DNA of 64,000 bases from Sulfitobacter geojensis (GTDB lineage: Bacteria > Pseudomonadota > Alphaproteobacteria > Rhodobacterales > Rhodobacteraceae): NCBI RefSeq assembly GCF_000622325.1, contig NZ_JASE01000002.1, forward strand, positions 124,001 to 188,000. Direction: 5' to 3'. The notes under the pieces were generated by a model, which saw only the letters and a list, made by a program, of their open reading frames with translations, made no database searches and was not told the origin of the DNA. This document shows positions 23,864 through 32,977 of this stretch, piece by piece. Position numbers and translations under genes: made by a program. Positions within the stretch are counted from its first letter, which is position 1; each line of letters begins with the position of its first letter.

Positions 23864-24316
23864 ATGAAACCTAAATTTATCGCAGCGTTAGCACTGGCAT
23901 TGTCTGGAACAAGTGTTCTCGCCGATGGACATGCCACCGGCGACGCATCGGCCGGAGACAAGGTATTCAACAAGTGCAAGGCCTGCCACTCAATCGTCAA
24001 GACGGATGGTGAAGTTATCCGAAAGGGTGGCGCGGTTGGGCCAAATCTTTATGGTGTGTACAACCGAACAGCAGGGACCGAAGAAATGTTTGGGAATAAA
24101 TTTCGGGACTCTATTCGTGAAGCGGGCGAGAATGGCTTGGTCTGGAACGAGAGCGATTTCGTAGCCTATATCGCAGATCCAAAGAAGTTCCTCGCGACTT
24201 TTCTGAACGACAGCAAGGCGAAATCTGGCATGTCATTCAAATTGAAGAAAGAAACGGATGCCAAGGCAGTCTGGGCTTATCTCGTTTCGGTTGGACCGGA
24301 GGTTGAGGCCGATTAG
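23864..24316 (+). CDS. soluble cytochrome c (c2/c550 type)
   Basis: The 150-residue protein has a signal peptide ending near SVLADG, a haem motif CKACH (residues 38-42) after DKVFNKC, and the VGPNLYGVYNRTAG block that is a hallmark of alphaproteobacterial cytochromes c2/c550. The axial Met is in KSGMSFKL. It is a periplasmic electron carrier. The upstream gap has a GGAGAG ribosome-binding site. The end overlaps the possible start of the BNR-repeat protein. Confidence 0.93.
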   Translation: MKPKFIAALALALSGTSVLADGHATGDASAGDKVFNKCKACHSIVKTDGEVIRKGGAVGPNLYGVYNRTAGTEEMFGNKFRDSIREAGENGLVWNESDFVAYIADPKKFLATFLNDSKAKSGMSFKLKKETDAKAVWAYLVSVGPEVEAD

Positions 24317-25541
24317 ATTTTTGTTCGCATGCACAGCTCTTTTTCTGCTCGGTGCACCCTTTGTAACGGCTGAAGATGCCCCTGTGTTTGCAGTCACACC
24401 ACTGGTTGCACCGGTTGGGGATCACGCACGTGAACCCTCGCTTTCAACACTGCCCGATGGTCGGATCGTGATGAGTTGGACCGAAGGTAACAACGCCGTT
24501 CGGATGGCCCTGTTCGATGGCACGTCTTGGACGGAGGCGCGCACAATTCATCAATCTGAGACACTGTTTGTAAACTGGGCCGACTTTCCGTCCGTCGTTG
24601 GGCTTAGCGATGGGACGCTTGCAGCGCATTGGTTGGAATTGAATGGTCCAGACAGCTATCAATACGACGTAAAGATCGCTTTCTCCTTCGATGAGGGCCG
24701 GAACTGGACAGCACCGCTCATTCCTCACGATGATCGGTCACAGCGCGAGCATGGCTTCGTATCACTTGTCCCGGATGACAGCGGGGGTCTGACAGCCCTT
24801 TGGCTGGATGGACGTGCATACGATATTCAAGCCACTGACGACAGTTATGAGAATGCCATGCAGGTCCGCGCACGTCACATTGCGCCGGACGGTTCAATGG
24901 GACCGGAAAGCTTGCTCGACCCACGCGCTTGTACGTGCTGTCAAACATCGGCTGTCCGCAACGAAGCAGGTAGTATCATCGCGGTCTACAGGGACCGAAC
25001 AGTCGAAGAAATTCGCGATATTTCGGTTGTCAGGTTGGTCGAAGAAGAATGGACCGACCCCGAAACAATCTACGCTGACGGCTGGGAAATCTCAGGATGC
25101 CCTGTCAACGGACCTGCCATCGATGCGTTGGGAACGAACGCGGTAGTTGTGTGGTTCACCGGTGCCAATGGCGAGGCAAAGGCTCGAATTGCGTTTTCCA
25201 GGGATGGGGGCGCATCGTTTGAGGACCCGTTGCAACTCGATCTCGGCACACCCGCAGGTCGCGTAGATGTCTTGCAGATGGGTGACGGCAAAGCACTTGC
25301 TCTTTGGTTGGAGTATGCGAATGGCGGTGAAGCAATCGTCATGTGTCAGGTGTCGCCGGAGAGCGGGTGTACTTCGCCACAAGCACTCCGTATCAATCGT
25401 GGGCGAGAGTCGGTAGGATTTCCAAGGATGACGCGATCAGCGGCGGGCGTTTTGGTTGCGTGGACCGGAACCGCCGCGGGCGACTTGGCTGGGACAACCG
25501 TTCTCGGTGTCGAAATAGCGATACGGCCTGTCGCTAGGTAA
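24303..25541 (+). CDS. secreted BNR-repeat (sialidase-fold) protein
   Basis: The start is uncertain; TTG 24303 overlaps the cytochrome stop and leads into a signal peptide (FLFACTALFLLGAPFVTAED). The 412-residue protein has repeated Asp-box-like blocks (FSFDEGRNWTAP, FSRDGGASFEDP) of a beta-propeller. Conserved-looking Cys motifs RACTCCQTSAV and ISGCPVNGPAID occur mid-protein. Propellers with these CCQT and GCPVNGP motifs are usually annotated as exo-alpha-sialidases, but no sialidase Arg triad is evident to me, so a true glycosidase activity is doubtful. The Cys cluster and context suggest a copper or redox role. Confidence 0.75.
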   Translation: MRPIRFLFACTALFLLGAPFVTAEDAPVFAVTPLVAPVGDHAREPSLSTLPDGRIVMSWTEGNNAVRMALFDGTSWTEARTIHQSETLFVNWADFPSVVGLSDGTLAAHWLELNGPDSYQYDVKIAFSFDEGRNWTAPLIPHDDRSQREHGFVSLVPDDSGGLTALWLDGRAYDIQATDDSYENAMQVRARHIAPDGSMGPESLLDPRACTCCQTSAVRNEAGSIIAVYRDRTVEEIRDISVVRLVEEEWTDPETIYADGWEISGCPVNGPAIDALGTNAVVVWFTGANGEAKARIAFSRDGGASFEDPLQLDLGTPAGRVDVLQMGDGKALALWLEYANGGEAIVMCQVSPESGCTSPQALRINRGRESVGFPRMTRSAAGVLVAWTGTAAGDLAGTTVLGVEIAIRPVAR

Positions 25542-25546
25542 TCCTC

Positions 25547-25708
25547 ATGGTTAAAGCGAGGAGCTGGATAGAGGCAATCCACGATCTTATTGTGGGTCCT
25601 CGCTACAGCGAAAAAGCGGTTTTAAAGCAGGGGCTCGCGGTGGCTTTGAATGATCGGTTCGGCGACATAGGCTGCACAGCACCAAGAACTTGCTGGGCAT
25701 CCGAGTGA
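25547..25708 (+). other. possible 53-codon ORF in the junction
   Basis: ATG 25547 opens 53 codons (MVKARSWIEAIHDLIVG, ending APRTCWASE) directly after the BNR gene stop. There is no good ribosome-binding site and no recognised family. It may be the truncated start of a gene cut by the adjacent repeat, or chance. Confidence 0.2.
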
Positions 25709-25715
25709 ATGCTGC

Positions 25716-26000
25716 ATCAGCAAAGGCTGATAACTTAATGTCCACTTTGTCCGCAGTTTTCCAGTTCATACGCGGTGCAGCGAACGGCAAAGTCTCCCGA
25801 ACCAGCCGCTCTTCACCAGCGCGGCAAATGTGTCGGATGAGCCCGACCCGGCCATTTTGTTTTTATGCTGCGTGCGCTCGCAGCGGGAGAAATGCGGCAT
25901 GAGCGAAAAACTTCATGCTGTCGCGCAGCAGAACAACCGGCCATTCGTGCAGGTGGCAGCATGGATCAAGCGGCGAACTTACATGTCGTGGACGAAGCGG
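25716..26000 (+). repeat. dispersed repeat, copy A
   Basis: This junction sequence matches copy C at 58400-58690 across GCAGCGAACGGCA, GAGCCCGAC and TGCTGCGTGCGCTCGCAGCG, and copy B at 28950-29150 over the second half. Within the best-conserved 115 bases the three copies align without gaps and share a reading frame (CCVRSQREKCGMSEK, then PFVQVAA). It separates the copper island from the Trk genes. No other gene is visible between 25709 and 26057. Confidence 0.7.
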
Positions 26001-26057
26001 CCCTTAAATCCATTCATCTCACCAGCTAAGCGGCGGTTGCCTAATAGATCACTTTGG

Positions 26058-27401
26058 CTACCCAAGATATATTTGCCCTGCGGGGTATTTTACCCTCGGC
26101 GCACTGCGGGTCGCGAGGAAAAACCCGATAGCCAGAGGGCCAACCCGACCGATGAACATCATAGCCATAATGATGGCCCTGCCGATGCCATCAAGCTCTC
26201 CGGTCGTCCCGCGCGACAGGCCCACTGTGCCGAATGCCGATGTGACTTCAAACGCGAGGTCGATGAATTCGCCGTCGTGATTGATCGAGGTCACAAAAAT
26301 GCCCGTTAGAACCAGAAGCATGGAAATGGTCGTGAGAGCGAGGACCTTCATGACTTCGTCGACTCCCAAAGATCGCCCAAAGGCGTGTAATGTGGTTTGA
26401 CGCCTAAAGAAAGCAACCGTGGCGAGCAACAACACGCAGAGTGTCGTCACTTTGATCCCTCCTGCGGTCGAGGTGCTGCCACCGCCAACCAACATGAGTG
26501 TCATCGTCAACATGGTCGTGCTGTCATGCATTCCGCCGGTGTCGATCGTATTGAACCCGGCCGTGCGCGGCGTGACACCCTGAAACCAACTTGCCCATAA
26601 TTTGTCGCCAGTGCTCAACGGGCCTAAGGTGTTGGGGTTCGTCCATTCGAGAAGGCCGAACATGACGCTTCCCCAGGCAATCAGAATGCCGGTTCCGAGC
26701 AGCATCAGTTTGGAATGCAGTGTGAGTTTGCGCCATTGGCGTTTCTGATAGATATCCCCCACGACAATAAACCCGAGCCCTCCCAGAATGAAGATGGCTG
26801 GGATCACAATGTTGACGATCGGGTTGCCTATCCATTGAGAAAGACTGTCGGGATGAAGCGCAAAGCCCGCGTTATTGAAGGCCGAAATAGAATGGAAAAT
26901 CGCCTGCCATACGCCATGCCAGCCGAACTCAGGAACAAAGACGAAGGCCAGCAGGGCGGCCCCGATCGCTTCGCAAACCAAGGCGATGATAAAGATGATG
27001 CGCGCAAGATAGGTTAGGTTTGACAGCGATGTCTGATTCAGGTCTTCGCGCAGGATCAGGCGTTGTGGCATACCTACCGGAATGCCGAGCGCCCCAAGCA
27101 AGAGCACCGCAAAGGTCATCAAGCCCAACCCGCCGAGTTGAATAAGCGCGGCAATGACACCTTGCCCAAAGCCCGTAAAAACAGCTCCCGTATCAGCAAG
27201 CACAAGCCCTGTCACGGTCACGGCAGAGGTCGATGTAAACAGTGCTTCGCCCAGTCCGATGTCCCCGTGATGCGAGATCGGCAGCCAGAGCAGGAGGGCA
27301 CCCACGATGATGAAGGCGAGGTAGAAGAGCACCAGAACCGCGGGGGGCGGAATGCGCAAGGTCACGAACCGTTTCACCAGTTTCGCGGGCCGGAATGCCA
27401 T
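26058..27401 (-). CDS. trkH: TrkH-family potassium uptake channel subunit
   Basis: ATG 27401 gives 447 residues, and the upstream trkA stop lies 2 bp away. The protein has four M1-P-M2 repeats with selectivity-filter-like segments: STSAVTVTGL, SISAFNNAGF, GVTPRTAGFNT and TSAFGTVGLSRG, the classic TrkH/KtrB pattern. It also contains GGGSTSTAGGIKVTT, the conserved intramembrane loop. It imports K+ (with H+ or Na+), gated by the TrkA-type subunit. The length matches the KtrB/TrkH short form. Confidence 0.95.
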   Translation of the reverse strand: MAFRPAKLVKRFVTLRIPPPAVLVLFYLAFIIVGALLLWLPISHHGDIGLGEALFTSTSAVTVTGLVLADTGAVFTGFGQGVIAALIQLGGLGLMTFAVLLLGALGIPVGMPQRLILREDLNQTSLSNLTYLARIIFIIALVCEAIGAALLAFVFVPEFGWHGVWQAIFHSISAFNNAGFALHPDSLSQWIGNPIVNIVIPAIFILGGLGFIVVGDIYQKRQWRKLTLHSKLMLLGTGILIAWGSVMFGLLEWTNPNTLGPLSTGDKLWASWFQGVTPRTAGFNTIDTGGMHDSTTMLTMTLMLVGGGSTSTAGGIKVTTLCVLLLATVAFFRRQTTLHAFGRSLGVDEVMKVLALTTISMLLVLTGIFVTSINHDGEFIDLAFEVTSAFGTVGLSRGTTGELDGIGRAIIMAMMFIGRVGPLAIGFFLATRSAPRVKYPAGQIYLG

Positions 27402-27403
27402 GG

Positions 27404-28069
27404 CTACAGGCTGGCTGCGAAGTTGCGCAGATCTTTTCGTTGGCCGAGCAATAGCAGAAGGTCGTCCCGCTCCAGTTGGCATCCTGTCGCATCTTGCCCA
27501 ACGTATTCGGTTCCGCGCATGACCCCGATGCAACGCAGATTGAATTTATCGCCATGTGGCAGGTCTTTCAGGCTCTTGCCTTGAAGGCTTTTAGGGATAC
27601 GAAAATTTACAACGTGGTAGCCATTGCCCAGGCTGACATAGTCACGCACCAGCGGGTTATGCAAAACCTGCGCGATGTGTTGACCGACCTCCACTTCAGG
27701 ATGAATGACCCTATCGACACCAAGTTTACTCAGAATTCTGTGATGCGTCTTGGTCGTGGCTTTGGCCCAAACAACCGGAACCCCAACAAGTTTGAGGTTG
27801 ATCGCCGCAAGGATGCTAGCCTCCAGATCGTCGCCCATGGCAACAACGGCTACATCACAATCACCGAAGCCGGCTTCTCGCAAAGCCGCATCATCGCGAG
27901 CATCCACGATCATGGCCTGTGAGAGCGTATCGGCAAGGGTCATAACGCGTGCATCGGATATATCGACTCCGATGACGTGATTGCCGAACCGCTGCAACTC
28001 TCTTGCGACGGTACTGCCAAAGTTGCCGAGCCCTACTACACCAAAAGTTCGGTTGGCAGAATTTCCCAT
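27404..28069 (-). CDS. trkA: TrkA/KtrA potassium uptake regulator
   Basis: The 221-residue protein has an N-terminal RCK Rossmann domain (GVVGLGNFGSTVARELQ; acidic GVDISD after strand 2) and a C-terminal RCK_C domain (about 140-221). It is the single-RCK-pair KtrA size, half of E. coli TrkA. It binds nucleotide on the cytoplasmic side and gates the adjacent TrkH channel. The two genes form an operon with 2 bp spacing. The upstream 28070-28274 interval shows no gene. Confidence 0.93.
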   Translation of the reverse strand: MGNSANRTFGVVGLGNFGSTVARELQRFGNHVIGVDISDARVMTLADTLSQAMIVDARDDAALREAGFGDCDVAVVAMGDDLEASILAAINLKLVGVPVVWAKATTKTHHRILSKLGVDRVIHPEVEVGQHIAQVLHNPLVRDYVSLGNGYHVVNFRIPKSLQGKSLKDLPHGDKFNLRCIGVMRGTEYVGQDATGCQLERDDLLLLLGQRKDLRNFAASL

Positions 28070-28274
28070 GTCTCAACTTTCGATCTTTGATAATAGCAAG
28101 TGAACTTTGCTGCTACGCAGCAATTTGTCAACATGGGCTCTGTGCGGACGAATGCACTGGCAGAGAAACAGGGTTCCGACAGCTTCGGATAACGGCCATT
28201 CAGCTTGATGCTGTGCTCTCTTTGTCAGCGCGGTGCTGATGTCTGGGTTTGGAGGGAAGATTGGAGGGCATATT

Positions 28275-28906
28275 ATGCCAAGAGTCCAACTTCCCGCAGT
28301 TACCCCAAAACACAAAGCCTGGAACAAGGGCCGGATCATCGGCCAGAAAGGTCCCCTTCTTCCTAGACAAGTGTGGGCCATCCGGGCGCGGCTTGAACTT
28401 TCGGGTTATCTTCGTGACCTTGCGCTATTTAACGTTGCGATTGATAGCAAACTGCGCGGCTGTGATCTGGTCAAACTCGCCGTGGCAGATTTGGTCAAAG
28501 ATGACCGCGTTCGCGAATGCGTTTCAATAGCCCTGAGTAAAACCAAGAAACCCGTTCAGTTCGAACTCACTGAAAACACAAGAGATACCGTCATAGTGTG
28601 GGTGCGATCTCCTGAGACGATTGGGTGTCGGTTCATGTTTCCGAGCCGTTTCCACGACCGCCCGCATATCTCAACACGTCAATATGGTCGACTTGTTCTT
28701 GATTGGGTACAGCTATTGGCCTGGAACCCAGCGGATACGGAACACACTAGATGCGCCGAACCAAAGCTGCGGAGATTTACCGCAAGACGGGGAACCTCCG
28801 CCCCGTACAACTTTTGTTAGGCCATACGAAGGTCGATAGCACAGTGCGTTATCTGGGCGTTGAGCTGAAAGATGCGCTAAGCATTGCTGAACGGATCGAC
28901 ATCTGA
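28275..28906 (+). pseudogene. tyrosine recombinase (integrase) pseudogene
   Basis: ATG 28275 follows a GGAGG ribosome-binding site and opens a roseobacter-type short integrase (MPRVQLPAVTPKHKAW; ALFNVAIDSKLRGCDLVKL with the first catalytic Arg). At about 28708 one base is missing (GATTGGGT-ACAGCT), and in the restored frame a TAG stop (28748-28750) replaces the Ser of the THSMRRTKAAEIYRK motif. The rest is intact through LLGHTKVDSTVRYLGVEL, which supplies the late His and the Tyr nucleophile. The span of 632 bases (211 codons minus one base) fits a single deletion plus one nonsense change. The enzyme should be dead. Confidence 0.9.
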
Positions 28907-28949
28907 ACGTAGTTGGCGTGCGGCTATTGCCGTTCGCCAATCAAGACCA

Positions 28950-29150
28950 GGCCTTCATGGTTCCCGCAGCGGTAGGCAGGACTGAGCCCGAGCCGGTCAT
29001 TGTGATTTTGTGCTGCGTGTGCTCGCAGCGTGAAAAATGCGGCATGAGCGAAAAAGTTCGTGCTGCAGCGCAGCGGTTCAACCAACCATTTGTGGATGTC
29101 TCAGCACAGATCAGGCGTCGAATTTACGAAATGCGGGACGAAGCCGACAA
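28950..29150 (+). repeat. dispersed repeat, copy B
   Basis: The sequence matches copies A and C from ACTGAGCCCGAG through TGCTGCGTGTGCTCGCAGCG and on to GGCGTCGAATTTAC. It keeps an open reading frame through the conserved part (SQREKCGMSEKVRAAAQ, then RFNQPFVDVSAQIRRR). It lies between the dead integrase and the rhamnose operon. The remaining 29151-29296 shows no gene. Confidence 0.7.
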
Positions 29151-29296
29151 TAACAGTGACATGGCCAACGTCCGGCTTCTTTGCGTTCCCAAGCAATTTC
29201 CTCGGTCGGCGAAGTCGGCATTTCAACAACGCGAACCGCGAATGCACTTTTCGAAGACATCGCAGTAGATCCGTACCCGCATGTCCTGATTGGACG

Positions 29297-30688
29297 TCAA
29301 CGACCAGTTTGCACCAACGTTCTCCAACGATCAACGTAATTCAGTAAATCCTCGCCAACGTGAGGGTTTTCCGCGGAGGAAGCGTTCGGCAATTTCTCAT
29401 GGTGATTGAAGAGCAAGGCTGCGCCAATACTTGTTCCCGTCACCGCTTCACTTGTGAAGACGGGCCGGTGAGTGACTGCCTTCAGCATCGCGATGAATTC
29501 TGCATTGTGCGCGAAAGGGCCTTCAACAATCGTGGGGCCCGTGCCCTCAATTAAGTCCAGACATGTCCCTGTCATTAAGGCGAGGTAGTAAGACAGTGCC
29601 ACCGATCGCTGGCCCGATCCTACTGGCGGCTCCGTATCTCGCCATTGCATTTTGCAGCCCTGGAATGGACCCGTGCCGTGTTCAACAGATGGGAGAAGCA
29701 TCAAAGACCGCTCCAGCACCGTGGTGACGTCCTGTCGGGTTGGCGCATAGGGATGGCCATTTTGTATGACCTCATATTCGCGGCCACCCATGAACCGCGC
29801 GCTTGGCACCGCTTGCCCAAGCGCATTAACGTTGATGAGCGTGTCACGGGCTGGATCAAGGGGCGGGATCGGCACCGCATCATTTCCTGTCAACGACATC
29901 GCGACCACCCATGTTCCGGTCGAAACCACACAGGCTGGTGCATGCTGGGAAAGTAAATGTGGGTAAAGCGAGGCGTTTGAATCGTGGATACCAACGCAAA
30001 CCGGCGTATTCGGGTCAAGTCCTGTGGCCTCTGCGATATCCGGTAAAATCGGACCGAGGATATCACTTGGGTGGCGCACTGTTGCCATCTCATCCTGGAC
30101 GCCCAGGGCCGCGGCGAGGTTAGAAAATGCGCCCTTATGAGGATCCCAAAGGTCCGTATGACAGCCCAGCGACGTCACATCTGTCGCGGCAATGCCGGTC
30201 AGGCGGTGCCCCCAGAATTGTGGGTAAGTGACGATCTGCGCCGTACGATCCCTAAGCGTTGGATCGGTGGTGAACTGGTAATGCAACTGTGCACCGATGT
30301 TCAAACCACCCACCATTCTTGGCGATCCAGTCAAGGCGAAATCAGGCTTTAAGGCATCATAGGCCGTGACGATATCGGAAGGGTATTCATATTCGTAATC
30401 AAGGATCGGCGCGGCAAGAGAGCCGTCGGCCGCCAGCAACGCAGCACAGGCACCGTGGGTCGTGATCGAAATCGCGTTAACGCGGTGGTCGCGGTGAAAG
30501 GTTCTAAGCGCGCCCAGCAAGAAGGCCCAATGCCCCTCTACATCATAGTGTGGCCAAGGCGACTCCGCCTGAACGACATTGGGACGGGTGACGACTGCGA
30601 TCTCGGTCAGCGTTGCGAGGTCGACAAGCGCGAGTTTTGCGTTGGTTTTGCCGATATCGATGACGGCGATGTGCTGCGGTTCGGTCAT
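29297..30688 (-). CDS. rhaK: L-rhamnulose kinase (FGGY family)
   Basis: ATG 30688 overlaps the mutarotase stop (ATGA) and gives 463 residues. The N-terminal ATPase lobe has [17 protein letters not shown], and the second lobe has [13 protein letters not shown] and later [10 protein letters not shown], the FGGY kinase phosphate and adenosine segments. The sequence type is the alphaproteobacterial RhaK, which phosphorylates L-rhamnulose and in rhizobia is also needed for rhamnose uptake. It is the last gene of the rhaRSTPQUK-like operon. It is intact. Confidence 0.9.
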   Translation of the reverse strand: MTEPQHIAVIDIGKTNAKLALVDLATLTEIAVVTRPNVVQAESPWPHYDVEGHWAFLLGALRTFHRDHRVNAISITTHGACAALLAADGSLAAPILDYEYEYPSDIVTAYDALKPDFALTGSPRMVGGLNIGAQLHYQFTTDPTLRDRTAQIVTYPQFWGHRLTGIAATDVTSLGCHTDLWDPHKGAFSNLAAALGVQDEMATVRHPSDILGPILPDIAEATGLDPNTPVCVGIHDSNASLYPHLLSQHAPACVVSTGTWVVAMSLTGNDAVPIPPLDPARDTLINVNALGQAVPSARFMGGREYEVIQNGHPYAPTRQDVTTVLERSLMLLPSVEHGTGPFQGCKMQWRDTEPPVGSGQRSVALSYYLALMTGTCLDLIEGTGPTIVEGPFAHNAEFIAMLKAVTHRPVFTSEAVTGTSIGAALLFNHHEKLPNASSAENPHVGEDLLNYVDRWRTLVQTGR

Positions 30689-31002
30689 GGCATATGAAAC
30701 AGCGGCGTCAGTGCCACGGCAACGGGTTCGTTGTTTGGCGCGGTTTCCATGATGTCGGCCATGTGGGCCCACCATTTTTGCATGACCGGATGGTTTGGAA
30801 GGTCGTCCATCCGATGCCCGTCCGTGCGGGTCAGCACACCGATCAGGTGGCTAGTGCCTTCGTCCAGATGGATCGAATAATCGCTAACACCGGCATCGTG
30901 CAACAGATCGACAAGTTCCGGCCAGATCGCGTCATGGCGACACTTGTATTCACTCGCCATCCCGTCGTTCAGGGTCATACGGAAAACGTAACGTTCGCTC
31001 AT
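30685..31002 (-). CDS. rhaM: L-rhamnose mutarotase
   Basis: The 105-residue protein has the RhaM/RhaU dimeric ferredoxin-like fold with [38 protein letters not shown] and the C-terminal [15 protein letters not shown], including the conserved His and Trp pair. It interconverts rhamnose anomers. Starting at ATG 31002 it overlaps the permease stop by four bases. In rhizobia the same gene is called rhaU. Confidence 0.95.
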   Translation of the reverse strand: MSERYVFRMTLNDGMASEYKCRHDAIWPELVDLLHDAGVSDYSIHLDEGTSHLIGVLTRTDGHRMDDLPNHPVMQKWWAHMADIMETAPNNEPVAVALTPLFHMP

Positions 31003-32000
31003 GCCTTGTGCCTCGCGGCGACCATAGCCCAAAGGCGCGGCAACGCGATGACCCCGATCAGGAGCAGGCCGATGAAGATCGACATCACGATGCCTGGAAC
31101 GTTGAGCAGACCTAGGCCGAAGGTCACAAGGCCCATGACAAACGCGGCAATGACAACGCCCGGTATCGTGCCCGACCCGCCAAGGATGTTGACGCCGCCA
31201 AGGACGACCATTGTCACCACCTCAAGCTCCATCCCCGTGGCGATGCTGGGGCGGGTCGATCCGAGGCGCGAAGTCAGACAGACAGCAGCGACACCGGACA
31301 TCAGACCTGTCAGCAGGAAGAGGATGAATTTCACCCGCTGCACGCGGATACCGCTAAACAGCGCGCCGGTCGGATTGTTGCCAATGGCATAGACTGCGCG
31401 GCCAAAATTGGTTTTGTGCAGTAGCACCGCATAGATCACCGCGATGATCACGAACAGCAGCATTTCCACCGTGAACACCCAGTAGATATAGCCCTGCCCG
31501 AACCACGAAAAGCCGGACGGATAGCCGCTGAATGACCCGTCCCCAAGGATGATATAGCTGATTCCGCGAAACAGGCTCATGGTTCCGATGGTCACGACGA
31601 TGGACGGCAGGCCGAGGATGGTTACGAACACGCCGTTGAATGCCCCGCACAAAAGGCCGACGGTCAGACCGATGATGACAAGCTCCGGTGTCCCCGCACC
31701 GTGCTGCATCGCCAATCCCATTGCGGTGCTGGCCAGCGCGATGATCGACGCGACGGAGAGGTCAATCTCACCTGAGATGATCAACAGAGCCATAGCAAAG
31801 GCAATCATCGCCTTTTCGGTGAAGTTGAACGTCGCATCGCTCAGGTTCCATGCGTTCAGGAAGTAGGGGGATGCAAAGCTGTTCACGACGAAGATTGCGA
31901 TGGCCACGGCCAGCAATAGCGCTTCCCAGCTTTTGAAAATCCGTACGGCGCGGCTGTTCAGGCGGTCGGGGATATGGCGGGTGGTGGTGACGTCGGTCAT
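30999..32000 (-). CDS. rhaQ: rhamnose ABC transporter permease
   Basis: The 333-residue membrane protein has eight to ten hydrophobic helices and the BPD_transp_2 signature ([23 protein letters not shown]-like loop [17 protein letters not shown]). It pairs with the neighbouring permease to carry rhamnose across the inner membrane. Order and type correspond to RhaQ of rhizobia. ATG 32000 overlaps the preceding gene by four bases. Confidence 0.9.
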   Translation of the reverse strand: MTDVTTTRHIPDRLNSRAVRIFKSWEALLLAVAIAIFVVNSFASPYFLNAWNLSDATFNFTEKAMIAFAMALLIISGEIDLSVASIIALASTAMGLAMQHGAGTPELVIIGLTVGLLCGAFNGVFVTILGLPSIVVTIGTMSLFRGISYIILGDGSFSGYPSGFSWFGQGYIYWVFTVEMLLFVIIAVIYAVLLHKTNFGRAVYAIGNNPTGALFSGIRVQRVKFILFLLTGLMSGVAAVCLTSRLGSTRPSIATGMELEVVTMVVLGGVNILGGSGTIPGVVIAAFVMGLVTFGLGLLNVPGIVMSIFIGLLLIGVIALPRLWAMVAARHKA

Positions 32001-32977
32001 TGGGTGGCCTCCGCGGATTTAAGGATGATGCGGCCTTTGGTGCGGCCGGAACGGGCATTGAATGCGACTGCGATCAAGATGGCAGAGCCGGAAATGGCGA
32101 GTTGCCAGAACGGCGAGATGTTGACGACAGGCAAGGCGTTTTTGACCACGCCAAGGAAGATCGCGCCCAGCACGGCGCTCCCGACAGATCCGATGCCGCC
32201 CGCGATGGAAATGCCGCCGATGACGCAGGCCGCCACGACTTCGAGTTCGAATCCGCCGGCGATGTCGACATAAGCCACAGCGTAGCGTGCGACCCAGAGG
32301 TATCCCGTCAGGCCCGCCAGCGCGCCCGAAACCACGAAGGCCCAGAACTGCGTCTTGCCGACATTGATGCCTGTGTAAACTGCGGCGTGGGGGTTGCCGC
32401 CCACGGCAAAGATGGACCGCCCGAACTGGGTGCGCGCCATCATGATGCCAAAGACGATGACGGTCATAATTGCGATCCATGACAGGGCAGGCAGACCCAG
32501 AAGGACCGCGCGGGGGAAGCCTGTGAAGGCCGCGCTCATTTCATGGGAGTTGACCCATTTGCCGTCGGAAATCAGAAAGATAATGCCGCGAAAGATGGTC
32601 ATGGTGCCAAGGGTCACAACGATCGGCGGGATCGACAGTTTCCAGACAAGCACGCCGTTGATTGCCCCCATAATGCCGCCCATCAGAACGGCGATCGCGA
32701 TGACCACGGGGATCGGCAGGCCCGGCATGGCGACGTTGATCATCGCCACAGCCATTCCTGTCAGCGCAAGGTTTGCGGCAACGGACAGGTCGATACACCG
32801 TGTCAGGATCACGACCATCTGACCCAAGGCCAGAATGATCAGCGGCGCAGTGTCGTTGAACACATTCACCAGATTGGATGGCGCCACGAAGCCCGCAAAC
32901 CGCGACGCAACAAGGATAATCAGGATCAGGATCGCGCTGCCAAGGATGGCTTCGCGCACGGGGATGAAACGCATCAT
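31997..32977 (-). CDS. rhaP: rhamnose ABC transporter permease
   Basis: The 326-residue BPD_transp_2 permease has the signature ILTRCIDLSVAANLALTG and the conserved CVIGGISIAGGIGSVG loop. It forms a heterodimer with RhaQ. It overlaps both neighbours by four bases (ATGA), typical of this operon. The assignment follows the gene order and homology style of rhizobial rhaP. Confidence 0.9.
   Translation of the reverse strand: MMRFIPVREAILGSAILILIILVASRFAGFVAPSNLVNVFNDTAPLIILALGQMVVILTRCIDLSVAANLALTGMAVAMINVAMPGLPIPVVIAIAVLMGGIMGAINGVLVWKLSIPPIVVTLGTMTIFRGIIFLISDGKWVNSHEMSAAFTGFPRAVLLGLPALSWIAIMTVIVFGIMMARTQFGRSIFAVGGNPHAAVYTGINVGKTQFWAFVVSGALAGLTGYLWVARYAVAYVDIAGGFELEVVAACVIGGISIAGGIGSVGSAVLGAIFLGVVKNALPVVNISPFWQLAISGSAILIAVAFNARSGRTKGRIILKSAEATQ

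Noticed and set aside
24258..24302. Earlier start for the BNR protein inside the cytochrome gene
   Set aside because: It would put 15 Arg-rich residues before the signal peptide and overlap the cytochrome by about 60 bases; the later TTG is more reasonable.
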